64,000 nt of DNA, from positions 434,001 to 498,000 of the forward strand of contig CAVONV010000021.1 of NCBI GenBank assembly GCA_963697355.1, in the 5' to 3' direction. The position numbers and the translations under genes were made by a program. Below the pieces are notes generated by a model that was not told where the DNA came from, did not search any database, and worked only from the letters and a program-made list of their open reading frames with translations. The DNA is from CAVONV01 sp963697355 (lineage in GTDB: Bacteria; Acidobacteriota; Vicinamibacteria; Marinacidobacterales; DATDRI01). This document shows, in pieces, positions 19,119-29,094 of this stretch (the first letter of the stretch is position 1; each line of letters opens with the position of its first letter).

Positions 19119-19619
19119 TTACTTGTCCTTGTCGTGATACGTCGAGAAGTTCATGTGAGCGATGCGATACTCCCCATTCTGCCGCACGTAGACCATCGTC
19201 ATCGGTCCCCGTTGAACCGACCCGTCTGGTTTTGCAAAGTACCAGATGGCTGTCACGAGCGCCGTCGTCCCGAAGGCTTCGGTATGAACATCTTCTACCC
19301 AAAGCTTGTTGGGTTGCTGTTTGCCCCCCCCAATAAATCCGAAGCCCCGGTGGTGCTCTCGAACCGCATCGATGCCGATGATGATTCCTTCCTTCTCAGA
19401 AGAGAAGTAGGTCAATCGTTCGTCCCGCAAAAAGAGCGCATCCACCTGACTGAGATCATAGGTGTTCCAGATGCGTACCCATGTGCTCACCCACTGTTCA
19501 GCATCAAACTCGGAGGGCGAGTTATCCGCCGGCAGCTGTCCGTTAACCCCTGAGCCGTAACCGACGGCCGCAATCAACAGGAATAGAAACAAGGTTCCGC
19601 GTCTGACAACGTCATCCAT
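19119..19619 (-). CDS. Exported SnoaL/DUF4440-like protein
   Basis: 166 residues with a signal peptide (LFLFLLIAAVGYGSGVNG). The mature part has the NTF2-like cone fold expected of DUF4440/SnoaL proteins: helix QWVSTWVRIWNTYDLSQVDALFLRDERLTYF, DAVREHHRGFG, then strands ALVTAIWYF, RGPMTMVYVRQNGEYRIAHMNFSTY. These domains bind small ligands or act as isomerases or hydrolases; no catalytic residues can be assigned. It sits between the FHA-EAL gene and an exported amidohydrolase on the same strand, with gaps too long for tight coupling. Confidence 0.7.
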   Translation of the reverse strand: MDDVVRRGTLFLFLLIAAVGYGSGVNGQLPADNSPSEFDAEQWVSTWVRIWNTYDLSQVDALFLRDERLTYFSSEKEGIIIGIDAVREHHRGFGFIGGGKQQPNKLWVEDVHTEAFGTTALVTAIWYFAKPDGSVQRGPMTMVYVRQNGEYRIAHMNFSTYHDKDK

Positions 19620-19715
19620 TTCTCGCCTCCTCGAGCCAACGACCCTCCTCAGCTTCCACCTGGGCCCAAAGTCTGGGGCACTCTCTCGCGAACGAGAAGA
19701 AGACTCCTGCCGCCC

Positions 19716-21494
19716 TTACTCACTTTCATAGACAATTCGGCCATCCACGATAGTCATCACGATGTTCAGGTTGAGTACGTCTTCGGGATCATTCTTCACG
19801 ATGTTTCGATCGATGACGGTGATATCGGCCAACTTACCTGCTTTCAGCGAACCTCGAACCTCGTCCTCCCGCATGCATCCGTAGGCACCGTTCAGAGTGA
19901 AGCATCTGATGGCCTCTTCCATGGTGATTTTGTGTTGTGGTAACCATCCGCCCTTGGGTTCGCCTTCGTTGTTGGTTCTGTTGACGGCTGCGTTGAGTAC
20001 ATATTTAGGATGGTTGAAAAAGATGGCGCCGGCGTTTCCGGGGACATCAGATCCGAAACTCATCACGATACCCTTGTCGATGAACGTTCGAAAAGGAAAC
20101 GCCAGCGCTTCCCTCTGCGGACCCAGGCGGTGTATGAGCCAGCGCATGTCATCGGCGATCTGACTGGGATTGGTTTCGGCAATGATGTTCAGCGTCTTCA
20201 TTCGGTCAAACTCGCGCGGCTGCATGATCTCGGCATGGATGATACGGAACATGCTCATGTCCGCGGATAAATCCTCATGAATACGTTCCAATACGTCGAG
20301 CACCTCGGCAACGCCGCGGTCGCCGATGGCGTGGGAATCGACTGAGTACCCGTGCTCCACAGCGTCTTTGCAGTAGTTGTAGAAGACCTTGGGATTACCG
20401 ACCAAGCTGCCGGGGACATCTGAATCGCTGTTGTATTCTTGGTAGTGCCCTTTGTAATCGGGTCGGTCACTATAGGGTTCGAACAGCATGGCGCCGCGAG
20501 ATCCCAAGAATCCGTCATTGGCACTCTTCATTCCGCCGTAACGAAGGAAATAGTCGCGCTCGAGCGTTTTGGGGTGCTGGCCCATGGTAATCCCTTTCTC
20601 GTACATAGCCTCGGCCAGATCGAGCCAGGGGCGGACCCATACACGGCAGGTCAGTTCCCCGGCCTCCTGCAATTGGACATAGCGCTCGACTTCCTTGAAA
20701 CTCCGAATCATGTCGTGAATCTCGACAATGCCCATCTCGGCCATCAGCTTCAATCCGGCGCGATACTCATTCAAGACACGTGCTTCGGATCTGGGCAGGA
20801 CCACCGCTTTCACTTTGTCGATGGCGGGAGAATTTCTGTAGAACAATCCCGTGGGAGTACCGTCGATGTCGAGCTTCATGCCCTCCAAGCGCGCGTCTTG
20901 AATGCCCGCCTCCCGAAGCGCGGCCGTATTGGCCAGATATAGTTCTCCGTCATAGCTGTTCAATAAGCACGGGTTGTTTTCCGTGATGGCATCGATGGTT
21001 TTGCGATGAGGCTCCCAGCGTGTTGTCTCCGCCTTCTCCTCGAGTTCACCTCTGCCCTCCATCCACTGGATGGCACCGCTCCAATCACCGCCGGTAATCC
21101 ATTCATTGGGTCCCACGTTTCCCACCGTACGTTGAAGTTCTCGGACGAGGCCCTCATCGCTATCGACTTCCATGAGTTGGATGTCATGTTGCTGGGCGGC
21201 GAAACCGGCGAAGTGAACATGCGCGTCGATGAATCCGGGCATGGCAAACCGCCCTTTCAAGTCGACGACTTTCGTCGATGGTCCGATGTAGGCCTCCACC
21301 TCGTCATCCGTTTCCAGTACCGCCACGATCTGATTCCCTTTGATCGCAAGGGCCCTTGCCCAGGGTTGGTCCGTTTCAACCGTGTAGATTTCGCCGTTTT
21401 TTAGAACGAGATCGGCACCAGGGTCAGAGGGTGAGCATCCTTGCGTCAGTATTGAGACCATAAGAAGGAGCCAGCCGACATCTCGCAGTTTCAT
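19716..21494 (-). CDS. YtcJ-like amidohydrolase lipoprotein (amidohydrolase family 3)
   Basis: 592 residues. The ATG at 21494 is preferred (GGGAGA upstream) over an extended in-frame start at 21623, since it begins a lipoprotein signal with lipobox-like LTQGC near residue 20. The mature enzyme shows LVLKNGEIYTVETDQPWARALAI, the HVH metal motif in GFIDAHVHF, WITGGDWS, a long central YtcJ-type domain, HAIGDRGVAEVLDVLE, IHAEIMQPREF, the Asp block SFGSDVPGNAG, and the closing sandwich LKAGKLADITVID. YtcJ-like enzymes hydrolyse amides or related bonds; the substrate is unknown. Anchored outside the cytoplasm, it adds to the exported amide hydrolases of this window. Confidence 0.82.
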   Translation of the reverse strand: MKLRDVGWLLLMVSILTQGCSPSDPGADLVLKNGEIYTVETDQPWARALAIKGNQIVAVLETDDEVEAYIGPSTKVVDLKGRFAMPGFIDAHVHFAGFAAQQHDIQLMEVDSDEGLVRELQRTVGNVGPNEWITGGDWSGAIQWMEGRGELEEKAETTRWEPHRKTIDAITENNPCLLNSYDGELYLANTAALREAGIQDARLEGMKLDIDGTPTGLFYRNSPAIDKVKAVVLPRSEARVLNEYRAGLKLMAEMGIVEIHDMIRSFKEVERYVQLQEAGELTCRVWVRPWLDLAEAMYEKGITMGQHPKTLERDYFLRYGGMKSANDGFLGSRGAMLFEPYSDRPDYKGHYQEYNSDSDVPGSLVGNPKVFYNYCKDAVEHGYSVDSHAIGDRGVAEVLDVLERIHEDLSADMSMFRIIHAEIMQPREFDRMKTLNIIAETNPSQIADDMRWLIHRLGPQREALAFPFRTFIDKGIVMSFGSDVPGNAGAIFFNHPKYVLNAAVNRTNNEGEPKGGWLPQHKITMEEAIRCFTLNGAYGCMREDEVRGSLKAGKLADITVIDRNIVKNDPEDVLNLNIVMTIVDGRIVYESE

Positions 21495-21677
21495 ATCTTC
21501 TCCCTTCTTTCTGGGTTCCGGTAACTCTTCCTTCGATTGCCGGAAGCGGCCTGCTGCCGCGGACAAAAGCGAACCGAGCCATGATGAGGTGTCGAGGCCG
21601 GCCTCGAGGTGCGGGCAAAACATCAGGGTAGCGTGCCGAACGCGACGGGGCGGTGCCGCGAATCAGATCCGAGCCTG

Positions 21678-22742
21678 CTAGCGACCTGTGCTACCCGTAC
21701 TCCGATAGGAATGCGCTGTCGATATCGCCGTTCGAATATTCTCCCAGGGCGTCTCGCTTGGCACGGTGCAGTCGGCTCCTAGAATGAACTTGTCTGAAGC
21801 TTCGTCAAGAACCTTCTCGGCAGCAGCCCGGATTTCTTTTTCGTCGCCCCCGACAATAGCGCCTTTTCTTTCCATGCCGCCCATGAATGGCCTACCGAAC
21901 ATGGCGGAGGCTTGTTTCGGGGTCATCTCCTCCGAACCGACTTTGAGGCTGCAATTGACCACGTGTCCCGGGTAATCAAGAAATGGTGTCAAGTCGTCAT
22001 AACCCGCTTCGTAGTCGCAGACATGGAGAATGTTGAAGACACACGAGCGATCGATCTCCTTCATGATGGTGAGATCGTAGGGCTTGACGCACTCATTGAA
22101 AGGGGTGTGGTCATCAAAATGCCCGCTTTCCCCTCCTTGTGTGGAATGGTAGAAACCATCGACGCCGGCTCTAATGCAGCCCTTGACGAACAGCATCAGA
22201 CTCTCTGTGATGACGTCCATTCCCTTCTTGACGTTTTCCGGGCTTTCCTTGATGTGTTGGATGACCAACTCCCTGCTCGTGGTTTGTCCGGCCAGCATGA
22301 ACGGCGAATAGAGCGTGATGAGAACCAGGGCTTCGTCCTTGGCCTCTTTTACGAGCCCCTCAACGACTTTCAATTGGGGTTCGTAGAAGTCCTCCCTATA
22401 CAGGGGCATCTTGGCCCAGTCGGCAGGAGATTGGATTTCCGGTATAGGGGGGAACGCGATCTCGTACTGGATTTTGACGAAATCCATCCCCGTATAGCGG
22501 AAAAACTCCAAGTGCTTTTCTATCGCTTCCGGACCGCGATGATAGACCTCGTCAAAATGGAGAAAGAATGCCGCCGGAACATACTCCTGCTTCTTGTCTT
22601 CATCGAGCAGGTCGAGGAGCACTTCTCGTTTATTCATTTTCGGAGCCTGTTCTTTTTTGCGTCCGGCGCAGCCTGCCGCTAGTGACGCCGTTGCGATGCC
22701 AACGGAGTTGATAAAAGCACGGCGAGTCCATAACTGTTTCAT
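21678..22742 (-). CDS. Exported uroporphyrinogen decarboxylase (URO-D)-family protein
   Basis: 354 residues. The N-terminus has a Tat-like signal (RRAFINSVG) with a lipobox-like AAGC near residue 25. The mature part matches the URO-D fold family: MDFVKIQYE, SPADWAKMP, LYSPFMLAGQ, GVDGFYHSTQGGESG, ILHVCDYEAGYDD, MTPKQASAMFGRPFMGGMERKG, and KFILGADCTVPSETPWENIRTAI. Heme-pathway URO-D is cytosolic; the wider family includes corrinoid methyltransferases and uncharacterised members with the same ILGADC end. An exported member is unlikely to serve heme synthesis. The 5' leader has TTGCGT-N16-TATAGT as a possible promoter. Function unknown. Confidence 0.75.
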   Translation of the reverse strand: MKQLWTRRAFINSVGIATASLAAGCAGRKKEQAPKMNKREVLLDLLDEDKKQEYVPAAFFLHFDEVYHRGPEAIEKHLEFFRYTGMDFVKIQYEIAFPPIPEIQSPADWAKMPLYREDFYEPQLKVVEGLVKEAKDEALVLITLYSPFMLAGQTTSRELVIQHIKESPENVKKGMDVITESLMLFVKGCIRAGVDGFYHSTQGGESGHFDDHTPFNECVKPYDLTIMKEIDRSCVFNILHVCDYEAGYDDLTPFLDYPGHVVNCSLKVGSEEMTPKQASAMFGRPFMGGMERKGAIVGGDEKEIRAAAEKVLDEASDKFILGADCTVPSETPWENIRTAISTAHSYRSTGSTGR

Positions 22743-22906
22743 CTTCTCGACCTCCTCTCGTTGGCAAGACTATATTCTCTTGAAGACTTGACGCAACCCG
22801 CTCCTTTCCCTTCATGAATGCTGTCCTGACTCTCCCTGTAGTCGATGTGCAACAGACGTGGTGGTTGCTCTTCGCATTTCGATGCCCAAGTACGGATTCA
22901 CATTGG

Positions 22907-24175
22907 CTACAGAATTCCTTGTCCTCGATAGGCGTGGTCGAGGACTTCGATGGTATGGAGGACAGGAATGGGCTTTTTCAGACGAGAGAGGTGGGTGCGG
23001 ATCTGTACCATGCATCCAATGTTTCCGGCGGCTACGGCATCCGCACCGGTCGCGATGATATGGTTGGCCTTGCGCTCGCCAATAACGCCCGCGAGAGTGG
23101 GCTGCTCGACGTTGTACGTGCCCGCCGAGCCGCAGCATAGCTCGGCTTCTGGGATCTCGATGAGTGTGAGATTGGAAATAGCTCGCAAAAGTTTTCGTGG
23201 TGCGTCGACGATATTCTGTGCGTGTGCCAAGTGACAGGCGTCGTGGTAGGCGAGCTTGACGGGACGGGGAAGAGATGGTGGTTCGATGTCGAGCTCGGCA
23301 AGTAGCTCGCTCACGTCGCGAACCTTGGCGGCCAAAGCGCGCGCTTCTTCCTCCTCAGGCGTACCTATAAAGAGCGAACCGTATTCTTTCATCCCCGAGC
23401 CGCATCCTGCCGCGTTGGTGATAACCGCGTCCACGTCCTTCGGCAAAACCTTGATTAGTGCGCGCGCCAGCCTGCGAGCCGTCTCGTCCTCGCCGGTATG
23501 CGTCATCAGGGAGCCGCAACAGCCTTGATCTTTCGGTACGACGACTTCTACGCCGTTCTTGGCCAGCACCCGAAGCGTTGCCCAATTGATGTTGGGGGCG
23601 AGCACTTGTTGCACGCAGCCCGCTATCATTGCCACCCGCATATTGCGCGGCCCTTCGGCGGGATGAACAGGCGGGAGGGGCTCGGCCTCTGGGGGCAAAT
23701 CATCCGGTAGGAGCTCGAGCATGGCGGCGAACGACGATGGGAGAAAACGACGAAGGGGTGCCGCCACTGCTCCGGCACTCGCGGCTCTACGGAAGCGGGA
23801 GGGGTGAGGAAGCGTCTCTCGAACGACTCGTCGAGCTAGAGCGCTCGATGTCGAACGCGAACGCTTCTTGTCCGTCAGCGCGCGGAAGGGATTCAGCAAC
23901 TCGCTGTATTGGACTCCCGATGGACAGGCCTTGACGCAGGCCATACAGCCCAGACAACGATCAACATACGGCAATGTGTCTTCGAGCTCGATGTGGCCCT
24001 CGAGCGCCGACTTCATCAAAACGATGCGTCCGCGCGGGGAGTCCATCTCCTCGCCCAATGTCGCATAGGTCGGGCAGGTCGGCAAACAAAAGCCGCAGTG
24101 CACACAAGACTCGACAGCGCGTGCCATTTCCGGGCCTTGTGGTCCGAGCTTTTCGACCGCAATCTTGTGTTGCAT
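22907..24175 (-). CDS. glcF: Glycolate oxidase iron-sulfur subunit GlcF
   Basis: 422 residues. Two [4Fe-4S] motifs at the N-terminus: CVHCGFCLPTCP and CLGCMACVKACP. Two cysteine-rich CCG domains follow (DQGCCGSL with GC at AGCGSG; AELCCGSAGTYN), as in glycolate oxidase and heterodisulfide-reductase-type subunits. It passes electrons from the flavin subunits GlcD and GlcE to the respiratory chain during glycolate oxidation to glyoxylate. It begins six bases after the end of glcE, so glcDEF form one minus-strand operon. It is intact, while the two upstream subunits are frameshifted. Lactate-utilisation Fe-S proteins look similar, but the GlcE partner favours glycolate. Confidence 0.87.
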   Translation of the reverse strand: MQHKIAVEKLGPQGPEMARAVESCVHCGFCLPTCPTYATLGEEMDSPRGRIVLMKSALEGHIELEDTLPYVDRCLGCMACVKACPSGVQYSELLNPFRALTDKKRSRSTSSALARRVVRETLPHPSRFRRAASAGAVAAPLRRFLPSSFAAMLELLPDDLPPEAEPLPPVHPAEGPRNMRVAMIAGCVQQVLAPNINWATLRVLAKNGVEVVVPKDQGCCGSLMTHTGEDETARRLARALIKVLPKDVDAVITNAAGCGSGMKEYGSLFIGTPEEEEARALAAKVRDVSELLAELDIEPPSLPRPVKLAYHDACHLAHAQNIVDAPRKLLRAISNLTLIEIPEAELCCGSAGTYNVEQPTLAGVIGERKANHIIATGADAVAAGNIGCMVQIRTHLSRLKKPIPVLHTIEVLDHAYRGQGIL

Positions 24176-24180
24176 GGGTT

Positions 24181-25276
24181 CTAATTTCGGCTAAAACGTC
24201 CGCTGGGATCGAAGACCTGCCTGATGCGATCTTGAAGTGCCCGCGCCTTGTGGGTACCGATGCGCACCTGCTTCGACGGCCCGATAACGACCAACCCCGG
24301 CAGTCCAAGAGCATTGAGGAAGCTGTCCCATGTCGCCGGAGACTCCGGTGTGGCGATCCAGGCCACGTTGCCACCACTGCTATAGCGTCGACGAGATGGC
24401 TTCTCCGCGAGCTCGGACTCGAGCCGAGTGACCAGGCGGGGAGAGATCGGCACCTTGAATAGACTCCAGTCGGGTTGGCACCATGTGAATTCCCTAGCTT
24501 CAGACCATAGATGAGCCTCGTCCGGTCCTTCGATTAACTCCCCTCCACCGATCATTTTGCGGACACGTTCCGCGCGCGTCGATAGGCTACCGGCGAGACC
24601 TCCAATCCGAACCCAAAGGCTCAACGATCCATCCGCACGCGGTACAAGGTCGAGCGACAACATGTCGAGTTGCGAGGTATAGACGCGATAGAGCGCTTCC
24701 ATCGCGCCGTCGAGCCTGGTGCGAACGGTACTCAACCGTAAGCTGCGACTCCGCTTTCGGAAACACCTTGAAAGTCAACTCGACGAGAACGCCGAGCTCA
24801 CCCAGACTGCCGACGATCAATTTGGGAATGTCGAAACCGGCAGCGTTCTTGACGACCTTGCCCCACCCCGCACCAGCCGACCGGTGCCGTCCACCAGGCT
24901 CACTCCGAGGATGAAGTCGCGAACACCACCGAAGCGGTAGCGACCCGGCCCGCTCAGTCCCGAGGCCACGGTCCCACCGAGGGTCGCACCTTTCGGCGGC
25001 GAAAGGCGGGTCAAAGGGAAGATATTGACCGTGGGCATCGAGCTCGAGATTGGACCTCGGCGATGGGCGTTCCTGCCAGAGCCGTAAAGGTGTATTCGCC
25101 GGGATCGTACTCCACCACGCCCGACAGAGTTTGGACAGGTCGAGCGTCTTGGCGCCGTCGAGCGGCGTCGATAGCGCCGATTTTGTGCGTCCACCGCGTA
25201 GGCTGGATTCGCTCGTGACTGTGCACCATCTCCTGTAGCTCGTCAACGGTGTTTGTGGCGTCATGGGTTGAAGCAT
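24181..25276 (-). pseudogene. glcE: Glycolate oxidase FAD-binding subunit GlcE, frameshifted
   Basis: The gene is readable across three frames. In order it gives VDELQEMVHSHERIQP, GGRTKSALSTPLDGAKTLDLS, VVEYDPGEYTFTALAGTPIAE, GATLGGTVASGLSGPGRYRFGG, KVVKNAAGFDIPKLIVGSLGELGVL and the C-terminal SGGNVAWIATPE, ending SGRFSRN. This is the FAD_binding_4 fold with the GlcE arrangement. Breaks lie near 25225, 25145, 25050, 24865 (one G missing from a G-run) and 24725. It is the second gene of glcDEF. The start is uncertain (ATG at 25276 or 25264). No segment is missing, so the native gene is probably intact. Confidence 0.72.
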
Positions 25277-25292
25277 GTGTGGCTCCGCGTCG

Positions 25293-26752
25293 TCACTCGC
25301 GCGAGATGATACCGGCACGCTCCAAAGGGTGCGCGCCAGAGCAGGCCGGGACACAGGATCCGCCACTCGGGAACATCTTGCCGCGGTTGGCGATCTGCTG
25401 GTGGATCGATGGCCGAACGTAGATTCCACATCAGATCCACGTCGGCCTCCGCGAACATTTTCGGAAGGTAGTCGCGCTTCTCCACGCCGATGCCGTGCTC
25501 GCCGGTGATCGATCCACCGACGCGGATACACAATTCGAGGATCTCTCCCGCCAATTTCTCGGCCCGTTCCAAGGCCCCCGTCTCTGCGCCCGTCGTAGAG
25601 GATCAGTGGGTGCAGGTTGCCGTCACCGGCATGGAACACGTTCGCTACGGGCGTGTCGTACACCTTGCTAAGGCGTTCGATCTCCGTCAAGGTTTCGGCC
25701 AGACGTCCACGCGGCACGACCCCGTCCTGTACGATGTAGTCAGGACTGAGACGTCCCACCGCTGAGAAAGCGCTCTTGCGTCCCTTCCAGATGCGCTGCC
25801 GATCGGCATCGTCGCGCGCCACGCGCACCTCGTAGGCACCGGACTCCGCGATCACTTCGTCCAGGCGCTTGATCTCTTGCGGCCACCTCCTCGGACTTCG
25901 CCTTCCAGCTCGACGATCAGAACCGCTTCCGCACCGGGCGGATAGTCGGGATGGACCGCCGCTTCGGCCGCCTGGATGGCGAGGCGATCCATGATCTCCA
26001 TGGCACCGGGCAAGCAGACCGGAGGCGACGACTCGCGCCACCGCATCACCCGCTTCCTTCGAGCGTCCGGTAGGCCGCAAGTACCGTGTGATAGGTCTCG
26101 GGCTTCGGCATGAGGCGCAGCGTGACTTCCAAGCGCCACACCGAGTAGCCCTTCGGAGCCCTACCAGCGAGTCCGACAAGGTCCGGCCCCACGCTCTCGG
26201 TGCTCTCGTCGCCCAGTTCCAGCACTTCGCCGTCGGGCAGGACCGCCTTGATGCCCAAGACGTGGTTGCTGGTCATGCCGTACTTGAGGCAGTGAGCACC
26301 ACCGGAATTGAATGCGAAATTGCCGCCGATGGTGCAGATTTGCTGGCTCGATGGGTCAGGTGCGTAGTAGAGACCGTGAGAGGCGACGGCTTTCGACACA
26401 TCGAGATTGATGACACCCGGCTCGACGACGACGATGCGCTCTTTCGCGATCGAGTTTCACAATCCGATTGAGGCGGTTGAGAGCGATGACGATTCCGTCT
26501 TCGATGGGAAGCGATCCGCCGCACAGACTGGTTCCGCTCCCGCGCGCCACGAAAGGCGACCTCGTGCCGATGGCACAAATTGACCGTCTCGATGACCTCG
26601 CTCTGAGTCTCGGAGAGCACCACCGCCGCCGGACGGCAGCGAAAGGCCGTGAGAGCATCCGACTCGTAAGGCACGAGGTCGCTGGGTTTCGTCAAAAGCC
26701 GGTCGGGTGGGTACAACCCACGCAATGCCTCGATAAGGGATGATGTGCTCAT
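25293..26752 (-). pseudogene. glcD: Glycolate oxidase FAD subunit GlcD, frameshifted
   Basis: Start ATG at 26752 (MSTSSLIEALRGLYP). Ordered pieces give LTKPSDLVPYESDALTAFR, VVLSETQSEVIETVNLCHRH, a glycine-rich loop RGSGTSLCGGSLPIEDGIVI, APDPSSQQICTIGGNFAFN, HVLGIKAVLPDGEVLELG, IMDRLAIQAAEAAVHPDY, IWKGRKSAFSAVGRLSPDY, FHAGDGNLHPLILYD and GEHGIGVEKRDYLP: the FAD_binding_4 plus FAD-oxidase C fold of GlcD. At least six frame changes are needed. The TGA at 25293-25295 follows ERAGIISRE in the last frame. First gene of glcDEF. The density of indels in this GC-rich stretch points to sequencing error. Confidence 0.75.
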
Positions 26753-26975
26753 GTGCGACCCTGTGAGTGAGTAACGCTCGGTCCTCAGCGTGCAAAGGCG
26801 CTCGCTCACCCGATCCGCAGGATAACACGTTTTTGGTTCCAGTCGCCTTCAGCCACCTTTGTGAAGCTCCTGGCTCCGCCCTTCTTTTTGAACGCGTGTT
26901 ACACTAATCGAAGCAACTCCAAATACAAAACAAAGGGCGACCTTCGGCCCAGGCCAGAGCAAGAGAGTCGTTTGA

Positions 26976-27941
26976 ATGAATCCGGACGTTGCAGCGGCAA
27001 TCCACCGTCTCGTTCGAGAGGGTATTCTCACCAAGAGCCAGGCGTGGCCCCTGTTGCGTGTGGCCAAAGGTCAGTTGGTTTCGGTCTACAGAGAGCTTCG
27101 TCTGGTACTCTACGCGGGAGTCTTGTTGGTCACGGCGGGAGTAGGCGCCCTACTAGTGGAGCAGCTGGACCGACTTGGTCCGCTAGCCATTACTGCCGCG
27201 CTGACGGTTTCCGTCGGTGCGTGCTTCTTGTGGATTCGTCGTAAGGCACTGCCGTTCTCATGGCAGCGGGCTCCCTCGGCCGACCTCGCCTTCGACTATA
27301 TTCTCTTGTTGGGTGTCTTGCTGGCCTCCGCCGATGTGGCCTACATCGAGGCAGAGTTCACGCCACTAGGATCCAGTTGGGCTTGGCACCTGCTGTGGGC
27401 GAGCCTTTTCATGGCCTGGGCATCATTTCGCTACGACTCACGGGTCGTCTTCTCTCTGGCGCTGGCGAGCTTTGCGTCGTGGCGCGGTGTTTCGGTGTCG
27501 TTTATCGAGCGGGATTTCTGGTCGAATTTTGCCAGTTCGATGCGTCTCAATACTTTGAGCTGTGGTTTACTCTTCGTGGGATTTGGCTTCGTCTTGCTCC
27601 GCGCGAGGAGGAAAGAGCACTTCGAGCCGGTGGCCACCTACCTGGGCTGGTTGCTTGTTCTACTGTCTCTCGCGTCTGGAGCCGCCTCGCACGCTGAGTC
27701 GTTGTCAGTCTACACGGTTGTACTCTTGCTGGTGGGATCCGTCCTTGCCTTTCGGTCATTCCTACATCGTCGATTCCCTCTCTTTGCCATGGCCGTGATG
27801 AGTGCTTACTTCGGATTGAGTTGCGCGGTGGCCCCGGCGTTAGATAGCGGGGGAGCTGTTTTCTGGTGGTTCTTGATAACGTCGATTCTCTTCATGGCGG
27901 GGCTCTTTTGGACGCATCGCACTATGGTGAGGTCGTCATGA
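26976..27941 (+). CDS. DUF2157-type integral membrane protein
   Basis: 321 residues. The N-terminal about 45 residues (AAAIHRLVREGILTKSQAWPLL) resemble the cytosolic helix-turn part of DUF2157 proteins, followed by eight or more transmembrane segments (for example LVLYAGVLLVTAGVGALLV and LLFVGFGFVLL). The function of the family is unknown. The start at 26976 is the first plausible ATG after the divergent glcD promoter region. Its stop overlaps the next gene's start (ATGA at 27938-27941), so the two membrane proteins are translationally coupled and may form one complex. Confidence 0.7.
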   Translation: MNPDVAAAIHRLVREGILTKSQAWPLLRVAKGQLVSVYRELRLVLYAGVLLVTAGVGALLVEQLDRLGPLAITAALTVSVGACFLWIRRKALPFSWQRAPSADLAFDYILLLGVLLASADVAYIEAEFTPLGSSWAWHLLWASLFMAWASFRYDSRVVFSLALASFASWRGVSVSFIERDFWSNFASSMRLNTLSCGLLFVGFGFVLLRARRKEHFEPVATYLGWLLVLLSLASGAASHAESLSVYTVVLLLVGSVLAFRSFLHRRFPLFAMAVMSAYFGLSCAVAPALDSGGAVFWWFLITSILFMAGLFWTHRTMVRSS

Positions 27942-28668
27942 GGGCTGAGATAGTCGTGGCCGAAAGAAGGAGCGAAGTACGGCAAGCAGCCCGTGAGTGG
28001 AGACAACGGTGCGAAATTTCACCGGACACGTTGGCCCAGATTGAAAAGACCTATTCCGACAATCGTTCCCGGGTCGGAACGGGCTTTCGCGTGCTCCTGT
28101 TTGTCTTCACCATGGTGGCAGTTTTCTCCGCTTTTGGACTCTTGACCCTGGCCAAAGTGCCGTGGAGTGGCTTGATGGTGCTAATGAGCATCCTCTGTGT
28201 CATGCTTACCGAGCTCCTGATGGGTAGCTACAAGCGCTCGAGCTCTGGGGCTGAGGAGGCCTGCCGCATTTCTCGCCGTCGTCTTTTTTGTTGGCCGCCG
28301 CAGCCTGGATGTTGATTGAATGGCGCCTTCCCATTCTCTTCCGTACGGCCGTCGTCCTTGGCGTGGTCTCGTTGGTCACGCTTCGATTGTACGTTCATGT
28401 GGCACCTCTTTGGGTGGTACTTACTGTGAGCGGCGCGACCGCACTCGTGGTCACCCTCCTTCTTCGGCGCTATCTCGGAAGTGGGCCGGCCGGGGAGCGT
28501 AACGGCTTTACCGCAAATTCCCTGTACGAAAACTCATCCCGGACCGACGCCCAGGAGATGGGATTGGCGGCCGCGTTGGAGCCCGGCGCTCCAGAAATAC
28601 CCGACCGAACCTCTTCACCAGAACGTGGCGGCGAGTTTGGTGGCGGTGGCGCAGGGCGCAAGTATTGA
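27938..28668 (+). CDS. Membrane protein coupled to DUF2157 gene, frameshifted
   Basis: The N-terminal part (about 108 residues) has a charged helix RSEVRQAAREWRQRCEISPDTLAQIEKTY and two membrane helices. Near 28255-28290 the frame changes, and the continuation from LLAAAAWMLIEWRLPILFR to GGGGAGRKY supplies two or three more helices. A six-T run at about 28285 is a likely indel site: removing one T joins VVF to LLAAAAW. The family is not recognised with certainty. The four-base overlap with the upstream DUF2157 gene suggests joint function. Confidence 0.55.
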
Positions 28669-28799
28669 GGCGTGAAAAACGGTGCCTCCGTCGGATCGAC
28701 TTTATTAGGACATGTCGATGGCTAGGTGTGATCGTTCTCAATCTTCGGCGCTGCCAATGAAGCGATAAATGGTTGCGCCAAGGCATGATCATGATGTTT

Positions 28800-29080
28800 T
28801 TACTCGTTATTGGAAGCGAAGCCCGTTGAGACATCAAAACCAGCCTGGCCGCTAGTGATGATGTAGAGCACACCCCCGGCAACCACAGCGCCCAGGACCT
28901 GAGCGACCGATAAGGCAGTTGCCAGGGTTGCGGCGCGCCGGTACGGCTGTTGTTCTGGGGGCAAGAACGTGGAATGGGTGGGTGGTGGTACGGCTACGTG
29001 ACCTCCGTTCTCGAGCTCGGGTAAGGAGCGGCGTCAATTTGCCAAGAGACCTCGAGCTTTTCTGCCCAGGTTTTTGCCAT
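28800..29080 (-). CDS. Small single-pass membrane protein, one frameshift
   Basis: About 93 residues after one frame correction near 29015. It starts MAKTWAEKLEVSWQIDAAPY and, in the next frame, continues PELENGGHVAVPPPTH, then QQPYRRAATLATALSVAQ and a helix VLGAVVAGGVLYIIT, ending GFDVSTGFASNNE. The gene begins 14 bases after the stop of the MacB-like permease, so it could be the last gene of the exporter operon. The family is not recognised. The support is a Pro-rich linker followed by a clean membrane helix and a natural stop; ribosome site is weak. Confidence 0.35.
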
Positions 29081-29094
29081 GGCAGTGCTGCTGG

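Noticed and set aside
21912..22682. Rightward 256-residue ORF
   Set aside because: It is antisense to the URO-D-family gene, which has clear motifs and a signal peptide.
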